This document shows positions 17,869 to 27,058 of a stretch of 64,000 nt of DNA, one piece after another. Numbering within the stretch: the stretch's first letter is position 1; the number at the start of each line of letters is the position of its first letter. A program made the translations under genes and the position numbers. Origin of the DNA: Micrococcales bacterium (GTDB lineage Bacteria; Actinomycetota; Actinomycetes; Actinomycetales; Dermatophilaceae); assembly GCA_021287075.1 (NCBI GenBank), contig JAJTBD010000001.1, positions 124,001-188,000 of the forward strand. The letters are read 5' to 3'. The notes beneath the pieces were generated by a model, which had not been told where the DNA came from, did no database searches, and saw only the letters and a program-made list of their open reading frames with translations.

Positions 17869-19308
17869 CTAGGGCAGCCCGGGCCCTTCGACCGAATGGG
17901 AGGACTGCGGACGGCGCTGGGGCATGCCCAGCGCGAGCTCGAGCCCGCGACCGGCCTCGAGCAGCCGCCGCTCCTGCCGGTGCCATCCGACGAGCTGCAC
18001 ACCGACGGGCAGGCCGGCGTCGGTCACGGTCGCGGGCACGGCCAGGGCGGGACACCCGGTGGCGGTCACCCAGAAGCAGGAGCGCATCCAGTCGATGTAG
18101 GTCTCCTGCGCCTGTCCCTCGATCTGCGTCGGGTGCTCGATGCCGACGTCGAAGGGCAGCACCTGGCTGGTGGGCAGGACCAGGACATCCCACTCGCCGA
18201 AGAACTCGCGGGCGCGGTGATAGAGGGCAAGGTGGGCGGTCTCGGCCCTCGCGAGGTCCTCGCCGGTCAGGTCGGCGCCCAGCGCGGCATTCCAGACGAT
18301 GGCCTCCCTGACCCGGCCCCTGGCGCGCGGGACGAGCGGGCCGAAGGCGAGGTGGAACTGCCAGGCCCGCAGGGTGGTGAAGACCTGCTCGGCGCCGGCG
18401 AAGTCGAGGCAGGCCTCCTCGACGTGGGCGCCGGCCGAGGCGTATGCCGCGGCCGCGGCCCGGACGGCGGCTCGCACTTCCGCCTCGACCGGCAGCAGCC
18501 CGCCGAGGTCCTCGGAGAAGGCGACGCGCAGGCCGGCCACCTCACCGCGCAGGGGCTCCGCAAAGGGGGCGCCCGGGTCGCAGAGGCTTGTGGGGCAACG
18601 GTCGTCGGGTCCGGCGAGGGCTCCCAGGACGATCGCGACATCGTCGACCGAGCGGCCCATCGGGCCCTGCACGGCCATCTGGTCCCAGCCGAGCCGCACG
18701 GGGTGGGAGGGGACCCGGCCGGGCGTGGGCCGCAGTCCGACCACCCCGCAGAAGGACGCCGGGTTGCGCAGTGAGCCGCCCATGTCGCTGCCCTCGGCGA
18801 CGGTGACCATGCCGCTCGCGAGGGCCGCGGCGGCGCCACCGCTCGAGCCGCCCGCGCTGCGGGAGAGGTCCCACGGGTTGCGGGTCGCGCCGAAGACGGG
18901 GTTGAAGGTGTGCGAGCCGGCCGCGAACTCCGGCACGTTGGTCTTGCCGAGGCCGACCACGCCGGCCGCGCGGAGCCGCTCGATGACGAGCTCGTCGCGC
19001 ACGGGGACGTTGTGCCGCAACAGGGGAGAGCCGAAGGTCGTGCGCATGCCTTCGGTCTCGTGGGTGTCCTTGAAGGCGGCCGGGAGCCCGTGCAGCGGGC
19101 CGACCGCCTCGCCGTGGGCAAGCCGCTCGTCGGCCGCCGCCGCCTCCGCGCGGGCGCGCTCGACGTCCAGCGTCACGATCGCGTTGACGGCCGGGTTGGT
19201 CTGCTCGATCTGCTCCAGATGGGCCTGGAGCACCTCGCGCGCCGACACCTCGCGGCCGCGCAGGCCGGCAGCGAGATCCCGGACGGACTGGAACAGCAGA
19301 TCGCTCAC
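17869..19308 (-). CDS. Amidase signature family hydrolase
   Basis: A 479-aa enzyme with the full amidase signature: catalytic Lys in LPAAFKDTHETEGM, cis-Ser in RSAGGSSGGAAAALASGM, and nucleophile Ser in EGSDMGGSLRNPASFCG. The Ser-cisSer-Lys triad is intact and the length is normal. Amidases of this family hydrolyse many amides; it does not have the context of GatA (no gatB or gatC nearby). It lies in a minus-strand run after the BtuF-like and icmF genes, with no clear metabolic link. Substrate unknown. Confidence 0.88.
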   Translation of the reverse strand: MSDLLFQSVRDLAAGLRGREVSAREVLQAHLEQIEQTNPAVNAIVTLDVERARAEAAAADERLAHGEAVGPLHGLPAAFKDTHETEGMRTTFGSPLLRHNVPVRDELVIERLRAAGVVGLGKTNVPEFAAGSHTFNPVFGATRNPWDLSRSAGGSSGGAAAALASGMVTVAEGSDMGGSLRNPASFCGVVGLRPTPGRVPSHPVRLGWDQMAVQGPMGRSVDDVAIVLGALAGPDDRCPTSLCDPGAPFAEPLRGEVAGLRVAFSEDLGGLLPVEAEVRAAVRAAAAAYASAGAHVEEACLDFAGAEQVFTTLRAWQFHLAFGPLVPRARGRVREAIVWNAALGADLTGEDLARAETAHLALYHRAREFFGEWDVLVLPTSQVLPFDVGIEHPTQIEGQAQETYIDWMRSCFWVTATGCPALAVPATVTDAGLPVGVQLVGWHRQERRLLEAGRGLELALGMPQRRPQSSHSVEGPGLP

Positions 19309-19317
19309 GCGCTCACG

Positions 19318-20064
19318 CTAGTGGAGATCGCGGAGAGTGGCGTGTGCCTCGACCATGGCCGGGCCGTACCACGTGAGCAGCCGACCGCTGACGAGACGGG
19401 TCGGGGTGCGTGCGAACGCCTCCGGCCCGTCGGCGTCGGTGAAGACGTAGGGCTCGTCGGGCAGCAGCACGACATCGGGGGCGGCCGACTCGATCTCCTC
19501 GACGGTCGTCCTGGGATAGCGATCTGCGTTGTCCCCGAAGGCATTCCGCACGCCGAGGTGGGCGAGCAGGTCGGTCGTGTAGTTGCGTGCTCCGACGACC
19601 ATCCACGGGTCACGCCAGATCGGGACGGCAGCGGTGAGGCGCGGCTCCGGAGCCGGCCCGCCCCAGAGGCGACGGGCCTCGTCGAGCCAGCCCGGGCGGC
19701 ATACCAGCACGTCGTGGAAGAGGCGCTCGAGGGAGTCGAGGGCCTGGGGCACGGTCTCGATCACGGTGACCCACACGGCGATCCCCGCCTCACGGAGCCG
19801 GCGCACGTCGAGCTCGCGGTTCTCCTCCTGGTTGGCGACGACCAGGTCAGGTGCGAGCGCCTCGATGGCGGCGCGGTCGGGGTTCTTCGTCCCGCGCACG
19901 CGGGCGACGTCGAGGTCGGCGGGGTGGGTGCACCAGTCGGTCGCCCCCACGAGACGGTCCGGACAGGAGACGGCGATCGCCTCGGTGATCGACGGGACCA
20001 GCGAGACGACACGGCGCGCAGGCCCCGTCAGCGGGACCTGCGCGCCAAGGTCGTCGAGCAGCAT
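19318..20064 (-). CDS. BtuF-like helical-backbone metal receptor, no signal peptide
   Basis: A 248-aa protein of the periplasmic binding protein fold used for cobalamin and siderophores (BtuF/FepB type): RRVVSLVPSITEAIAVSCPDRLVGATDWCTHP at the start (two short matches, residues about 18-48), DLVVANQEENRELDVRRL, and TVEEIESAAPDVVLLPDEPYVF. Unlike true BtuF it starts MLLDDLGAQVPL with no signal peptide or lipobox, so it should stay in the cytoplasm unless a start is missed. It ends three bases from nothing else of transport type: no BtuC or BtuD. It begins 2 bp after the stop of icmF, a B12-dependent mutase, so a B12-handling role is attractive (inference). Confidence 0.72.
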   Translation of the reverse strand: MLLDDLGAQVPLTGPARRVVSLVPSITEAIAVSCPDRLVGATDWCTHPADLDVARVRGTKNPDRAAIEALAPDLVVANQEENRELDVRRLREAGIAVWVTVIETVPQALDSLERLFHDVLVCRPGWLDEARRLWGGPAPEPRLTAAVPIWRDPWMVVGARNYTTDLLAHLGVRNAFGDNADRYPRTTVEEIESAAPDVVLLPDEPYVFTDADGPEAFARTPTRLVSGRLLTWYGPAMVEAHATLRDLH

Positions 20065-20066
20065 GC

Positions 20067-23000
20067 TCAGACGTTACGCCGGTACTGGCCGCCCACCTCG
20101 AAGAAGGCCTCGGTGACCTGGCCGAGCGAGCAGACCCGGGCGGCGTCCATGAGGACGGCGAAGACGTTGTCGCCGCCGGTGGCCGCCTCCTTCAGGCGCG
20201 CGATGGCCTGCTCGGCATCGTCGCGGTGCTGCTCCTGGAAGCCCTGGACCCGGTGCAGCTGGGACTGCTTCTCGTCCTCGGTCGCGCGGGCGAGCTCGAC
20301 CTCCTGGGGCTCCTCGTCCTCGGAGTCGGGGCGACGGAAGGTATTGACGCCGATGATCGGCAGCGACCCGTCGTGCTTGCGGTGCTCATAGAGCATCGAC
20401 TCGTCCTGGATCTTGCCGCGCTGGTAGCCGGTCTCCATGGCGCCGAGGACGCCGCCGCGCTCGTTGATGCGGTCGAACTCCTCGAGGACGGCGGCCTCGA
20501 CCATGTCGGTGAGCTCGTCGATGATGAAGGACCCCTGGTTGGGGTTCTCGTTCATCGCCAGACCCCACTCGCGGTTGATGATCAGCTGGATCGCGAGTGC
20601 CCGGCGCACCGACTCCGTCGACGGGGTCGTGATGGCCTCGTCATAGGCGTTGGTGTGCAGGCTGTTGGCGTTGTCATAGATCGCGATCAGCGCCTGGAGC
20701 GTGGTGCGGATGTCGTTGAAGTCCATCTCCTGGGCGTGCAGCGACCGGCCGCTCGTCTGGACGTGGTACTTCAGCTTCTGGGAGCGCTCGTTGGCGCCGT
20801 ACTTGTCGCGCATGGCGATCGACCAGATGCGGCGGGCGACGCGGCCGAGCACGGAGTACTCGGGGTCCATGCCGTTGGAGAAGAAGAACGACAGGTTGGG
20901 CGCGAAGTCGTCGATGTCCATGCCGCGCGCCAGGTAGGCCTCGACATAGGTGAAGCCGTTGGCGAGGGTGAAGGCCAGCTGGCTGATGGGGTTGGCCCCG
21001 GCCTCGGCGATGTGATAGCCCGAGATCGAGACGGAGTAGAAGTTGCGCACCTTCTGCTGGATGAACCACTCCTGGATGTCGGCCATCATCCGCAGGGAGA
21101 ACTCGGTGGAGAACAGGCAGGTGTTCTGGCCCTGGTCCTCCTTGAGGATGTCGGCCTGCACCGTGCCGCGGACGGTCGAGAGCGCACGGGCGCGGATCTC
21201 GTCGGCCTCGGCGCCGCTGGGGGCGCGTCCCTCGTGCTCGGCGAACTTCTCCAGCTCGCGGTCGATGACCGTGTTGAGGAAGAACGCCAGGACGGTCGGC
21301 GCCGGGCCGTTGATCGTCATCGACACCGAGGTGCTCGGGGCGGTCAGGTCGAAGCCGTCATAGAGCGCCTTCATGTCCTCGAGCGTCGCGATGGAGACGC
21401 CGGAGGTGCCGACCTTGCCATAGATGTCGGGTCGCAGGTCGGGGTCGCGGCCATAGAGGGTGACCGAGTCGAAGGCGGTCGAGAGGCGGGTGGCGGGCTG
21501 GCCCTCCGAGAGCAGCTTGAAGCGGCGGTTGGTGCGGAAGGGGTCGCCCTCGCCGGCGAACATGCGCGCCGGGTCCTCGTTGTCGCGCTTGAAGGGGAAG
21601 ACGCCCGCGGTGAAGGGGAAGAAGCCGGGGAGGTTCTCATTGCGCCAGAAGCGCACGAGCTCACCGTGGTCCTCGAACTTCGGCAGGGCGACGCGGCGGA
21701 TCGTGTTGCCGGACAGCGACTCCTTGGTCAGGAGGGTGTGGATCTCCCGGTCGCGGACCTTGATCACCTGCTCGCTGCCGGAGTAGGACTCGACCACATC
21801 GCCCCAGCCCGAGATCTGCTCGGCGAGGTCGACGGGGATGTCCTTACGCGCCTCCTCGAGCAGGTCCGGGAGGTCGCCCGACTCGAGGTCCTGCTCGGCA
21901 AGCGCCTTGGCGGCATACTCCAGGCGCTGCGCGCGGCGAGCGGCCTCGACCAGCTCGCCGGTGCGGTGGTGGTAGCCGCGCACGGTGTCGGTGATCTCGG
22001 CGAGGTAGCGCGTGCGGTCGGCCGGGAGGACCTGGGCGATCGTCGTGGAGTAGCGGGTGTCGACCGGGGGCAGCGTGCCCTCCTCGACGGGCAGGCCCTT
22101 GCCGGCCAGCTCGTCGCGCAGGTGCTGGTAGAGCGCGGTGACGCCGTTGTCGTTGAAGGTCGCGGCCGAGGTGCCGAAGACCGGCATCTCCTCGGGCTTC
22201 TTGCCGAAGGCCTCGCGGTTGCGGACCAGCTGGCGGCCCACGTCGCGCAGCGCGTCCATCGCGCCGCGGCGCTCGAACTTGTTGATCGCCACGACGTCGG
22301 CGAAGTCGAGCATGTCGATCTTCTCGAGCTGGCTGGCGGCGCCGAACTCGGGCGTCATCACATACATCGAGGTGTCGACGAAGGGCACGATCGCCGCGTC
22401 GCCCTGGCCGATGCCGGGGGTCTCGACGACGAGCAGGTCGTATGCCGCGGCCTTGACGATGTCGATGACGTCCTGGAGGTGCTCGGGCACCTCGTGGGAT
22501 CCGCGGGTGGCCAGCGAGCGGAAGAGGACCCGGTCGCCGTCGAGGGAGTTCATCCGGATGCGGTCGCCGAGGAGGGCGCCGCCTCCGCGGCGGCGGGTGG
22601 GGTCGACGGCGACGACGGCGACGCGCAGCTTGTCCTGCTGGTCGACGCGGAAGCGGCGCACGATCTCGTCGGTGAGGGAGGACTTGCCGGAGCCACCGGT
22701 GCCGGTGATGCCCAGGACGACGGTCTTGGCCTGGGCCGCCGTCGAGCGGATGGTGTCCATCAGGCTGCCGAGCTCGCCGAGCTCGGCACCGGTGATGGCG
22801 CGGGCGACGGCGGTGCGGTCGCCGGAGAGGACAGCCTCGGCCGTGACGGGGCCCGCCTGCCACAGGTCGTGGTCGCAGTCCTTGATAAGGGTGTTGACCA
22901 TGCCGGGCAGGCCGAGGCGCTGGCCGTCCTCGGGGGAGAAGATGATGACGCCGGCCTTGCGCAGGCGGTCGATCTCCTCGGGCACGATGACGCCGCCGCC

Positions 23001-23315
23001 GCCGCCGAAGACGCGGATGTGCTCGGCGCCGTGCTCCTTGAGCAGCTCGACGAGGTACTCGAAGTACTCGACGTGCCCGCCCTGGTAGGACGAGACGGCG
23101 ATGCCGTGGGCGTCCTCCTCGAGGGCCGCCGTCACGACCTCCTGCACGGAGCGGTTGTGCCCGAGGTGGATGACCTCGGCGCCCTGGCTCTGCAGGATGC
23201 GGCGCATGATGTTGATCGAGGCGTCATGGCCGTCGAAGAGCGCGGACGCGGTGACGAACCGGACCGGGTGCTCGGGGACGTGAAGCGCGGGCTTCTCGGG
23301 CGCGACAGCGGACAT
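20067..23315 (-). CDS. icmF: Fused isobutyryl-CoA mutase IcmF
   Basis: A 1082-aa protein with the three-part IcmF layout. The N-terminal B12-binding domain has the D-x-H motif DGHDAS at residues 28-33 (His30 lower axial ligand) and the Gly-rich VFGGGGGVIVPEE. The central MeaI-like GTPase chaperone has P-loop GTGGSGKSS at about 205-213. The C-terminal half is the acyl-CoA mutase barrel (KVGTSGVSIATLEDMKALY; SISGYHIAEAGANP). It interconverts isobutyryl-CoA and butyryl-CoA (some members use isovaleryl/pivalyl-CoA) with adenosylcobalamin. AAGGAG precedes the ATG. A palindrome overlaps its predicted promoter. Confidence 0.95.
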   Translation of the reverse strand: MSAVAPEKPALHVPEHPVRFVTASALFDGHDASINIMRRILQSQGAEVIHLGHNRSVQEVVTAALEEDAHGIAVSSYQGGHVEYFEYLVELLKEHGAEHIRVFGGGGGVIVPEEIDRLRKAGVIIFSPEDGQRLGLPGMVNTLIKDCDHDLWQAGPVTAEAVLSGDRTAVARAITGAELGELGSLMDTIRSTAAQAKTVVLGITGTGGSGKSSLTDEIVRRFRVDQQDKLRVAVVAVDPTRRRGGGALLGDRIRMNSLDGDRVLFRSLATRGSHEVPEHLQDVIDIVKAAAYDLLVVETPGIGQGDAAIVPFVDTSMYVMTPEFGAASQLEKIDMLDFADVVAINKFERRGAMDALRDVGRQLVRNREAFGKKPEEMPVFGTSAATFNDNGVTALYQHLRDELAGKGLPVEEGTLPPVDTRYSTTIAQVLPADRTRYLAEITDTVRGYHHRTGELVEAARRAQRLEYAAKALAEQDLESGDLPDLLEEARKDIPVDLAEQISGWGDVVESYSGSEQVIKVRDREIHTLLTKESLSGNTIRRVALPKFEDHGELVRFWRNENLPGFFPFTAGVFPFKRDNEDPARMFAGEGDPFRTNRRFKLLSEGQPATRLSTAFDSVTLYGRDPDLRPDIYGKVGTSGVSIATLEDMKALYDGFDLTAPSTSVSMTINGPAPTVLAFFLNTVIDRELEKFAEHEGRAPSGAEADEIRARALSTVRGTVQADILKEDQGQNTCLFSTEFSLRMMADIQEWFIQQKVRNFYSVSISGYHIAEAGANPISQLAFTLANGFTYVEAYLARGMDIDDFAPNLSFFFSNGMDPEYSVLGRVARRIWSIAMRDKYGANERSQKLKYHVQTSGRSLHAQEMDFNDIRTTLQALIAIYDNANSLHTNAYDEAITTPSTESVRRALAIQLIINREWGLAMNENPNQGSFIIDELTDMVEAAVLEEFDRINERGGVLGAMETGYQRGKIQDESMLYEHRKHDGSLPIIGVNTFRRPDSEDEEPQEVELARATEDEKQSQLHRVQGFQEQHRDDAEQAIARLKEAATGGDNVFAVLMDAARVCSLGQVTEAFFEVGGQYRRNV

Positions 23316-23354
23316 GGGGGCTCCTTCGCAGCGGTGTCGCGACCAGCCTAGCGT

Positions 23355-23380
23355 GATTTAGTAGGACGTCCTAGTAAATC
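23355..23380. promoter_or_regulatory. 26-bp palindrome at the icmF promoter
   Basis: A 26-bp inverted repeat whose 13-bp arms (23355-23367 / 23368-23380) match at 12 of 13 positions. It is AT-rich for this genome and contains the rare CTAG. It covers the acetoacetyl-CoA synthetase stop codon and, on the minus strand, a possible -35 (TAGGAC) 17 bp before TAGGCT (23349-23344) ahead of icmF. Looks like an operator for a dimeric regulator (TetR- or GntR-like). Confidence 0.6.
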
Positions 23381-25325
23381 TGGCGAAGTCCTCGAGCAGG
23401 CTGGCGTCGTCGACGGCGTCGGGGTTGGCCACCCGCTCCAGCGGCTGGCCCTGGAGGAGCCGTTTGACCGGAACCTCCAGCTTTTTGCCCGTCCGGGTGT
23501 GAGGGATGCCACGCACCTCGACGATGTCGTCGGGGACGTGTCGCGGCGAGGCCTTCTCGCGGATCGCGTCGACGATGCGCTGGCGCAGCTCGTCGGTGAG
23601 TGCCTGCCCCTCGACGAGGGTGACGAAGAGCGGCATCCAGTAGCCGCCGTCCGGCTGCTCGGCCCCGATGACCAGCGCCTCGAGCACCTCGGGGATGGTC
23701 TCGACGGCCGAGTAGATGTCGGCCGAGCCCATCCGCACGCCGTTGCGGTTGAGGGTGGAGTCGGAGCGGCCGTGGATGACGATCGAGCCGTGCTCGGTGA
23801 TCGTGATCCAGTCGCCCTGGCGCCACGCGTCCGGATAGGTCGAGTAGTAGGCGTCACGGTATTTCTCGCCGTCGGGGTCGTCCCACAGGTGCACCGGCAT
23901 CGTGGGCATCGGCCTGGTGACGACGAGCTCGCCGACCTCCCCACGCACCGAGCGGCCCTCCTCGTCCCACGCGTCCAGCGCGACGCCGAGGCAGGGCACC
24001 GACAGCTCACCCGGCCAGATGGGCACGATCGGTATGCCGCCGACGAAGCCGGAGGCGATGTCCGTCCCGCCGCTCACGGAGTAGAGCGGGATCTGCTCGC
24101 CCACCTCGCGGGTGGCCCAGCGGTGGCTGTGCGGTGAGAGCGGCGAGCCGGTCGTCGACATCACCTGGAGGTGGCTGAGGTCGAAGTCGGCGGCCGGGCG
24201 GACCCCGGCGCTCTCGGATGCCTGGAGGTATCCGGGGCTCATCCCGAAGAAGGTGACCTGCTGCTCGGCGACGATGCGCCACAGGGTCGACGGGTCGGGA
24301 TAGACCGGGTTGCCGTCATAGCAGACGATGCTCGCGCCCACCGCGAGAGAGGCGAGCTGGAGATTCCACATCACCCAGGAGGGCGAGGTGTACCAGAAGA
24401 CGCGGTCGCCCTCCTTGGCGTCCCAGTGCAGCGACATCGTCTTGAGGGTCTCGACGAGCATGCCGCCGTGCCCGTGGACGAGCCCCTTGGGGCGGCCGGT
24501 CGTGCCGGAGGAGAAGAGGACCCACAGCGGATGGTCGAAGGGCACCTGGACGGCGTCGAAGCCGGCTGCCGGGGTGGCCAGCGCCTCGGCCCAAGTCTGC
24601 CAGCGCTCGTCGGGCCCCACCTCGCCGAGGTGGCTGATCACGATCGTGTGCTCGAGGGTCTCGATGCCCTCCTGGAGCGTGGCCACCGCCTCGAGCCGGC
24701 CGTGCTCCCTGCCGCCGAAGCGGTATCCGTCGGCGGTGACGAGCACCTTGGGCCGCAGCTGGCCGAGCCGGTCGACTGCGGCAGCGGGCGCGTAGTCCTG
24801 CCCCACGGAGGACCAGATCGCGCCCAGGCTCGCCGTGGCGAGGAAGGCCACGACCGACTCCGCGACATTGGGGACATAGCCCACCACGACATCGCCGAGG
24901 CCAACACCCCTGTCGCGCAGCGCTGTCGCGATGGCGGCGGTCTGGGCGCGCAGCTCGGCGCGCGTGAGGCTCGAGACCGCGCCCGACTCGTCGGTCGCGA
25001 TGATCGCGACGTCGTCGGGCTGCCCCTGCTCGAGCAGGTATGCCGCGTAGTTGACCTGGGTGCCCGGGAACCAGACCGCGCCGGGCATGGCGTCGTCGGC
25101 GAGCGCGACGCCCTGGTGCTCGCTGAACCGGTCGAGTCCGTAGAACTCCCACAGCGCCAGCCAGAAGTCGTTGAGGTGATCGACCGACCACTGCCACAGC
25201 GAGTGGTAGTCGGGCAGATCGAGTCCGCGGGTCTCGGCGAGATGCCGCTGGAAGGCGGTCACCACGGCCTGCTCGACGACCTGGGGGCTGGGGGTCCAGA
25301 GGGGCTCGACGGCGTCGCTGCTCAT
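23358..25325 (-). CDS. Acetoacetyl-CoA synthetase
   Basis: A 655-aa adenylate-forming enzyme from the ATG at 25325. The N-terminal domain DYHSLWQWSVDHLNDFWLALWEF is that of acetyl/acetoacetyl-CoA synthetases; the P-loop LFSSGTTGRPKGLVHGHGG, YSVSGGTDIASGF and the C-terminal GRSDSTLNRNGVRMGSADIY are typical of acetoacetate--CoA ligase rather than Acs. The final Lys is in HTRTGKKLEVPVKR. It activates acetoacetate for return to central metabolism and feeds acyl-CoA pools near IcmF. Predicted leaderless start: TACGGT ends 7 nt before the ATG. The codons upstream of 25325 read through a divergent gene and are not coding. Confidence 0.92.
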   Translation of the reverse strand: MSSDAVEPLWTPSPQVVEQAVVTAFQRHLAETRGLDLPDYHSLWQWSVDHLNDFWLALWEFYGLDRFSEHQGVALADDAMPGAVWFPGTQVNYAAYLLEQGQPDDVAIIATDESGAVSSLTRAELRAQTAAIATALRDRGVGLGDVVVGYVPNVAESVVAFLATASLGAIWSSVGQDYAPAAAVDRLGQLRPKVLVTADGYRFGGREHGRLEAVATLQEGIETLEHTIVISHLGEVGPDERWQTWAEALATPAAGFDAVQVPFDHPLWVLFSSGTTGRPKGLVHGHGGMLVETLKTMSLHWDAKEGDRVFWYTSPSWVMWNLQLASLAVGASIVCYDGNPVYPDPSTLWRIVAEQQVTFFGMSPGYLQASESAGVRPAADFDLSHLQVMSTTGSPLSPHSHRWATREVGEQIPLYSVSGGTDIASGFVGGIPIVPIWPGELSVPCLGVALDAWDEEGRSVRGEVGELVVTRPMPTMPVHLWDDPDGEKYRDAYYSTYPDAWRQGDWITITEHGSIVIHGRSDSTLNRNGVRMGSADIYSAVETIPEVLEALVIGAEQPDGGYWMPLFVTLVEGQALTDELRQRIVDAIREKASPRHVPDDIVEVRGIPHTRTGKKLEVPVKRLLQGQPLERVANPDAVDDASLLEDFARFTRTSY

Positions 25326-25332
25326 GGACCCC

Positions 25333-25355
25333 ACCGTAGGCCGGATGGGTAGCCT
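25333..25355. promoter_or_regulatory. Back-to-back leaderless promoters
   Basis: In the 36-bp gap between divergent genes, TACGGT on the minus strand (25338-25333) lies 7 nt before the acetoacetyl-CoA synthetase ATG, and TAGCCT on the plus strand (25350-25355) lies 6 nt before the DUF202 ATG. Both mRNAs would be leaderless, and their -35 regions must overlap each other's promoters. Confidence 0.45.
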
Positions 25356-25361
25356 GCGGGC

Positions 25362-25736
25362 ATGAGCGCGGAGCCCACAAAACGCTGGCCCCACAGTGTC
25401 TATGGCACGGGTGAGGAGCCCGACCCACGCTTCTCGCTGGCCAACGAGCGCACCTTCCTCGCGTGGATCCGCACCACCCTCGCGCTGCTCGCCGGCGCCG
25501 CAGCGCTCGACGCCCTCGACCTCCCGCTGCCAGGCACCCTCCAGACCGTCCTCGCCGGGCTGCTCGCCCTGGCCGGGCTGCTCTCGGCGGGCCAGGCCTG
25601 GCTCGGGTGGACCCGCACCGAGCGGGCGATGCGCCGCAGCGACCCGCTGCCGAGCCCGGGCCTGGCCCTGCCGCTGGTGCTTGTGGTCGCGGCTGTGGCT
25701 CTCGCGCTCATCGCCGGCAGCCTGCTCCATGGCTAG
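25362..25736 (+). CDS. DUF202/YidH-like small membrane protein 1
   Basis: A 124-aa protein with three hydrophobic helices (about residues 38-52, 60-82, 98-120) preceded by FSLANERTFLAWIRTTLALL, the signature of DUF202 (YidH-type). Function of the family is unknown. Its end overlaps the next gene, also DUF202, by eight bases, a common tandem arrangement. Confidence 0.85.
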   Translation: MSAEPTKRWPHSVYGTGEEPDPRFSLANERTFLAWIRTTLALLAGAAALDALDLPLPGTLQTVLAGLLALAGLLSAGQAWLGWTRTERAMRRSDPLPSPGLALPLVLVVAAVALALIAGSLLHG

Positions 25737-26067
25737 CCCGCCGGTCGACCGCGGCCTCCAGCAGGAGCGCACCGCGCTGGCCTGGCAGCGCACCGGCCTG
25801 GCGATGGTCGCCGGCGCCCTGCTCGTCGGCCGGCTGACACTGACGACCCTCGGCATCGCCGTGGTCGTCCCGACCCTGGCCGCGGTCGCTGCCGGGCTGT
25901 GGCTGGTGGTGAGCCAGCTGCGCCGCACGCGCGCGCGGCATACCCACTCCCGCGAAGCGGGCTTTGACTCGCTGCTGCCCGACGGGCGCATCCCGGCGGT
26001 CGCTGCCGCCATCGCCGCCGGACTCTGCCTCGGCGAGCTGGCCGGTCTCGCGGCGCAGCTGCTGTAG
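25729..26067 (+). CDS. DUF202-like small membrane protein 2
   Basis: A 112-aa protein from the ATG at 25729 inside the end of the first DUF202 gene. It starts with DRGLQQERTALAWQRTGLAM, a clear DUF202 signature, followed by three hydrophobic segments. The pair probably forms a hetero-oligomeric membrane complex (inference from tandem overlap). It converges with the TauE/SafE gene. Confidence 0.83.
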   Translation: MASPPVDRGLQQERTALAWQRTGLAMVAGALLVGRLTLTTLGIAVVVPTLAAVAAGLWLVVSQLRRTRARHTHSREAGFDSLLPDGRIPAVAAAIAAGLCLGELAGLAAQLL

Positions 26068-26088
26068 CCGACGGGCAGGCAACCGGAC

Positions 26089-26916
26089 TCAGCGCAGCAG
26101 CATGACCAGCGTGGTGGCCACCCCGACCACGACGACGAAACCGCGGAGCGCACCGGCGGAGAGGCGTCGGGCGAAGCGGCCGCCGACCAGCCCGCCGAGC
26201 GACGAGCCGACACCCACCAGGCCGGCCAGTGGCCAGTCGATCAGCCCAGGGGAGTGGACCACGATCACCACTGCCGCGATCAGGTTGACCGCCAGCACCG
26301 TGAGGTTCTTGATCGCGTTGAGCTCCTGGATCTGGAGGCGGGAGAGCATGCCGAGCACGCCGATCAGCAGGATGCCCTGTGCCGCACTGAAATAGCCGCC
26401 GTAGGCACCGAGCAGGAAGGCGCCGCCCACTCCTGTCGCCAGGGCCGTCGTGGACGGGAACGCCGTGGCGTGGCCCTCAGGGGTGCCATGTGCCGGTCCG
26501 CCGGCCGCTGTCGCGGCGCCGATCCGTCGGGAGGCGACCCTGCCGCGCACCCAGGGCCCGAGGACGACAAGGAGAGTGCCCACGGCCACCAGCCAGGGCA
26601 CCACCGAGGTGAAGACCCGCGCCGGGAACGACAGGAGGATGAGCGCGCCGACGATCCCGCCTGCGACCGAGGCGGGCAGGAGGGTGCGCACGGTGGCCCG
26701 CAGCGACGACAGCTCGCGCCGGTAGGCCGCCACGCCGGAGAGACTCCCCGGGATGATGCCGATCGTGTTGGCGACGGTCGCCGTCAGCGGTGCCTGCCCG
26801 GTGAGCAGCAGCAGCGGGAAGGAGACCAGCGTGCCCGCCCCGACGACGACGTTGATCGCCCCCGCGAGGAAGCCGGCAGCCAGTGGCACAGCAAGCTGCG
26901 CGGCGTCGATGGTCAT
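26089..26916 (-). CDS. TauE/SafE sulfite exporter family permease
   Basis: A 275-aa protein with about eight transmembrane segments in two similar halves. The N-terminal LAAGFLAGAINVVVGAGTLVSFPLLLL (matching the family opening repeat) and the middle AFLLGAYGGYFSAAQGILLIG are the paired Gly-rich repeats of TauE/SafE. These proteins move sulfite, sulfoacetate or other organosulfur and carboxylate anions. It is divergent from a LysR regulator, which probably controls it. Confidence 0.85.
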   Translation of the reverse strand: MTIDAAQLAVPLAAGFLAGAINVVVGAGTLVSFPLLLLTGQAPLTATVANTIGIIPGSLSGVAAYRRELSSLRATVRTLLPASVAGGIVGALILLSFPARVFTSVVPWLVAVGTLLVVLGPWVRGRVASRRIGAATAAGGPAHGTPEGHATAFPSTTALATGVGGAFLLGAYGGYFSAAQGILLIGVLGMLSRLQIQELNAIKNLTVLAVNLIAAVVIVVHSPGLIDWPLAGLVGVGSSLGGLVGGRFARRLSAGALRGFVVVVGVATTLVMLLR

Positions 26917-27058
26917 GCCAGTCCTCCGGTGGCAGTGTCAGGCGCACGGCCACTCGTCTTCTTGTCCAGCGAAGTCACGATGCAAGAATGGGTGAACTGG
27001 GGCCGCAGCTGCTGGCGCTCTGTCGAAGCAGCCTTCAGCAATGTGAAAGGCTGAGATC

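Noticed and set aside
20226..23351. A 1041-codon open frame antisense to icmF
   Set aside because: Its composition (Val, Leu, Gly, Asp, Ala low-complexity) is the usual mirror of a GC3-biased gene; the minus strand holds the complete IcmF with all motifs.
23316..23357. Cobalamin riboswitch before icmF
   Set aside because: Only 42 bp separate the genes and there is no B12 box; the region holds a palindrome instead.
25326..26213. Upstream extension of acetoacetyl-CoA synthetase to 951 codons
   Set aside because: The added part is antisense to the two DUF202 genes and is low-complexity; the ATG at 25325 fits the family length.
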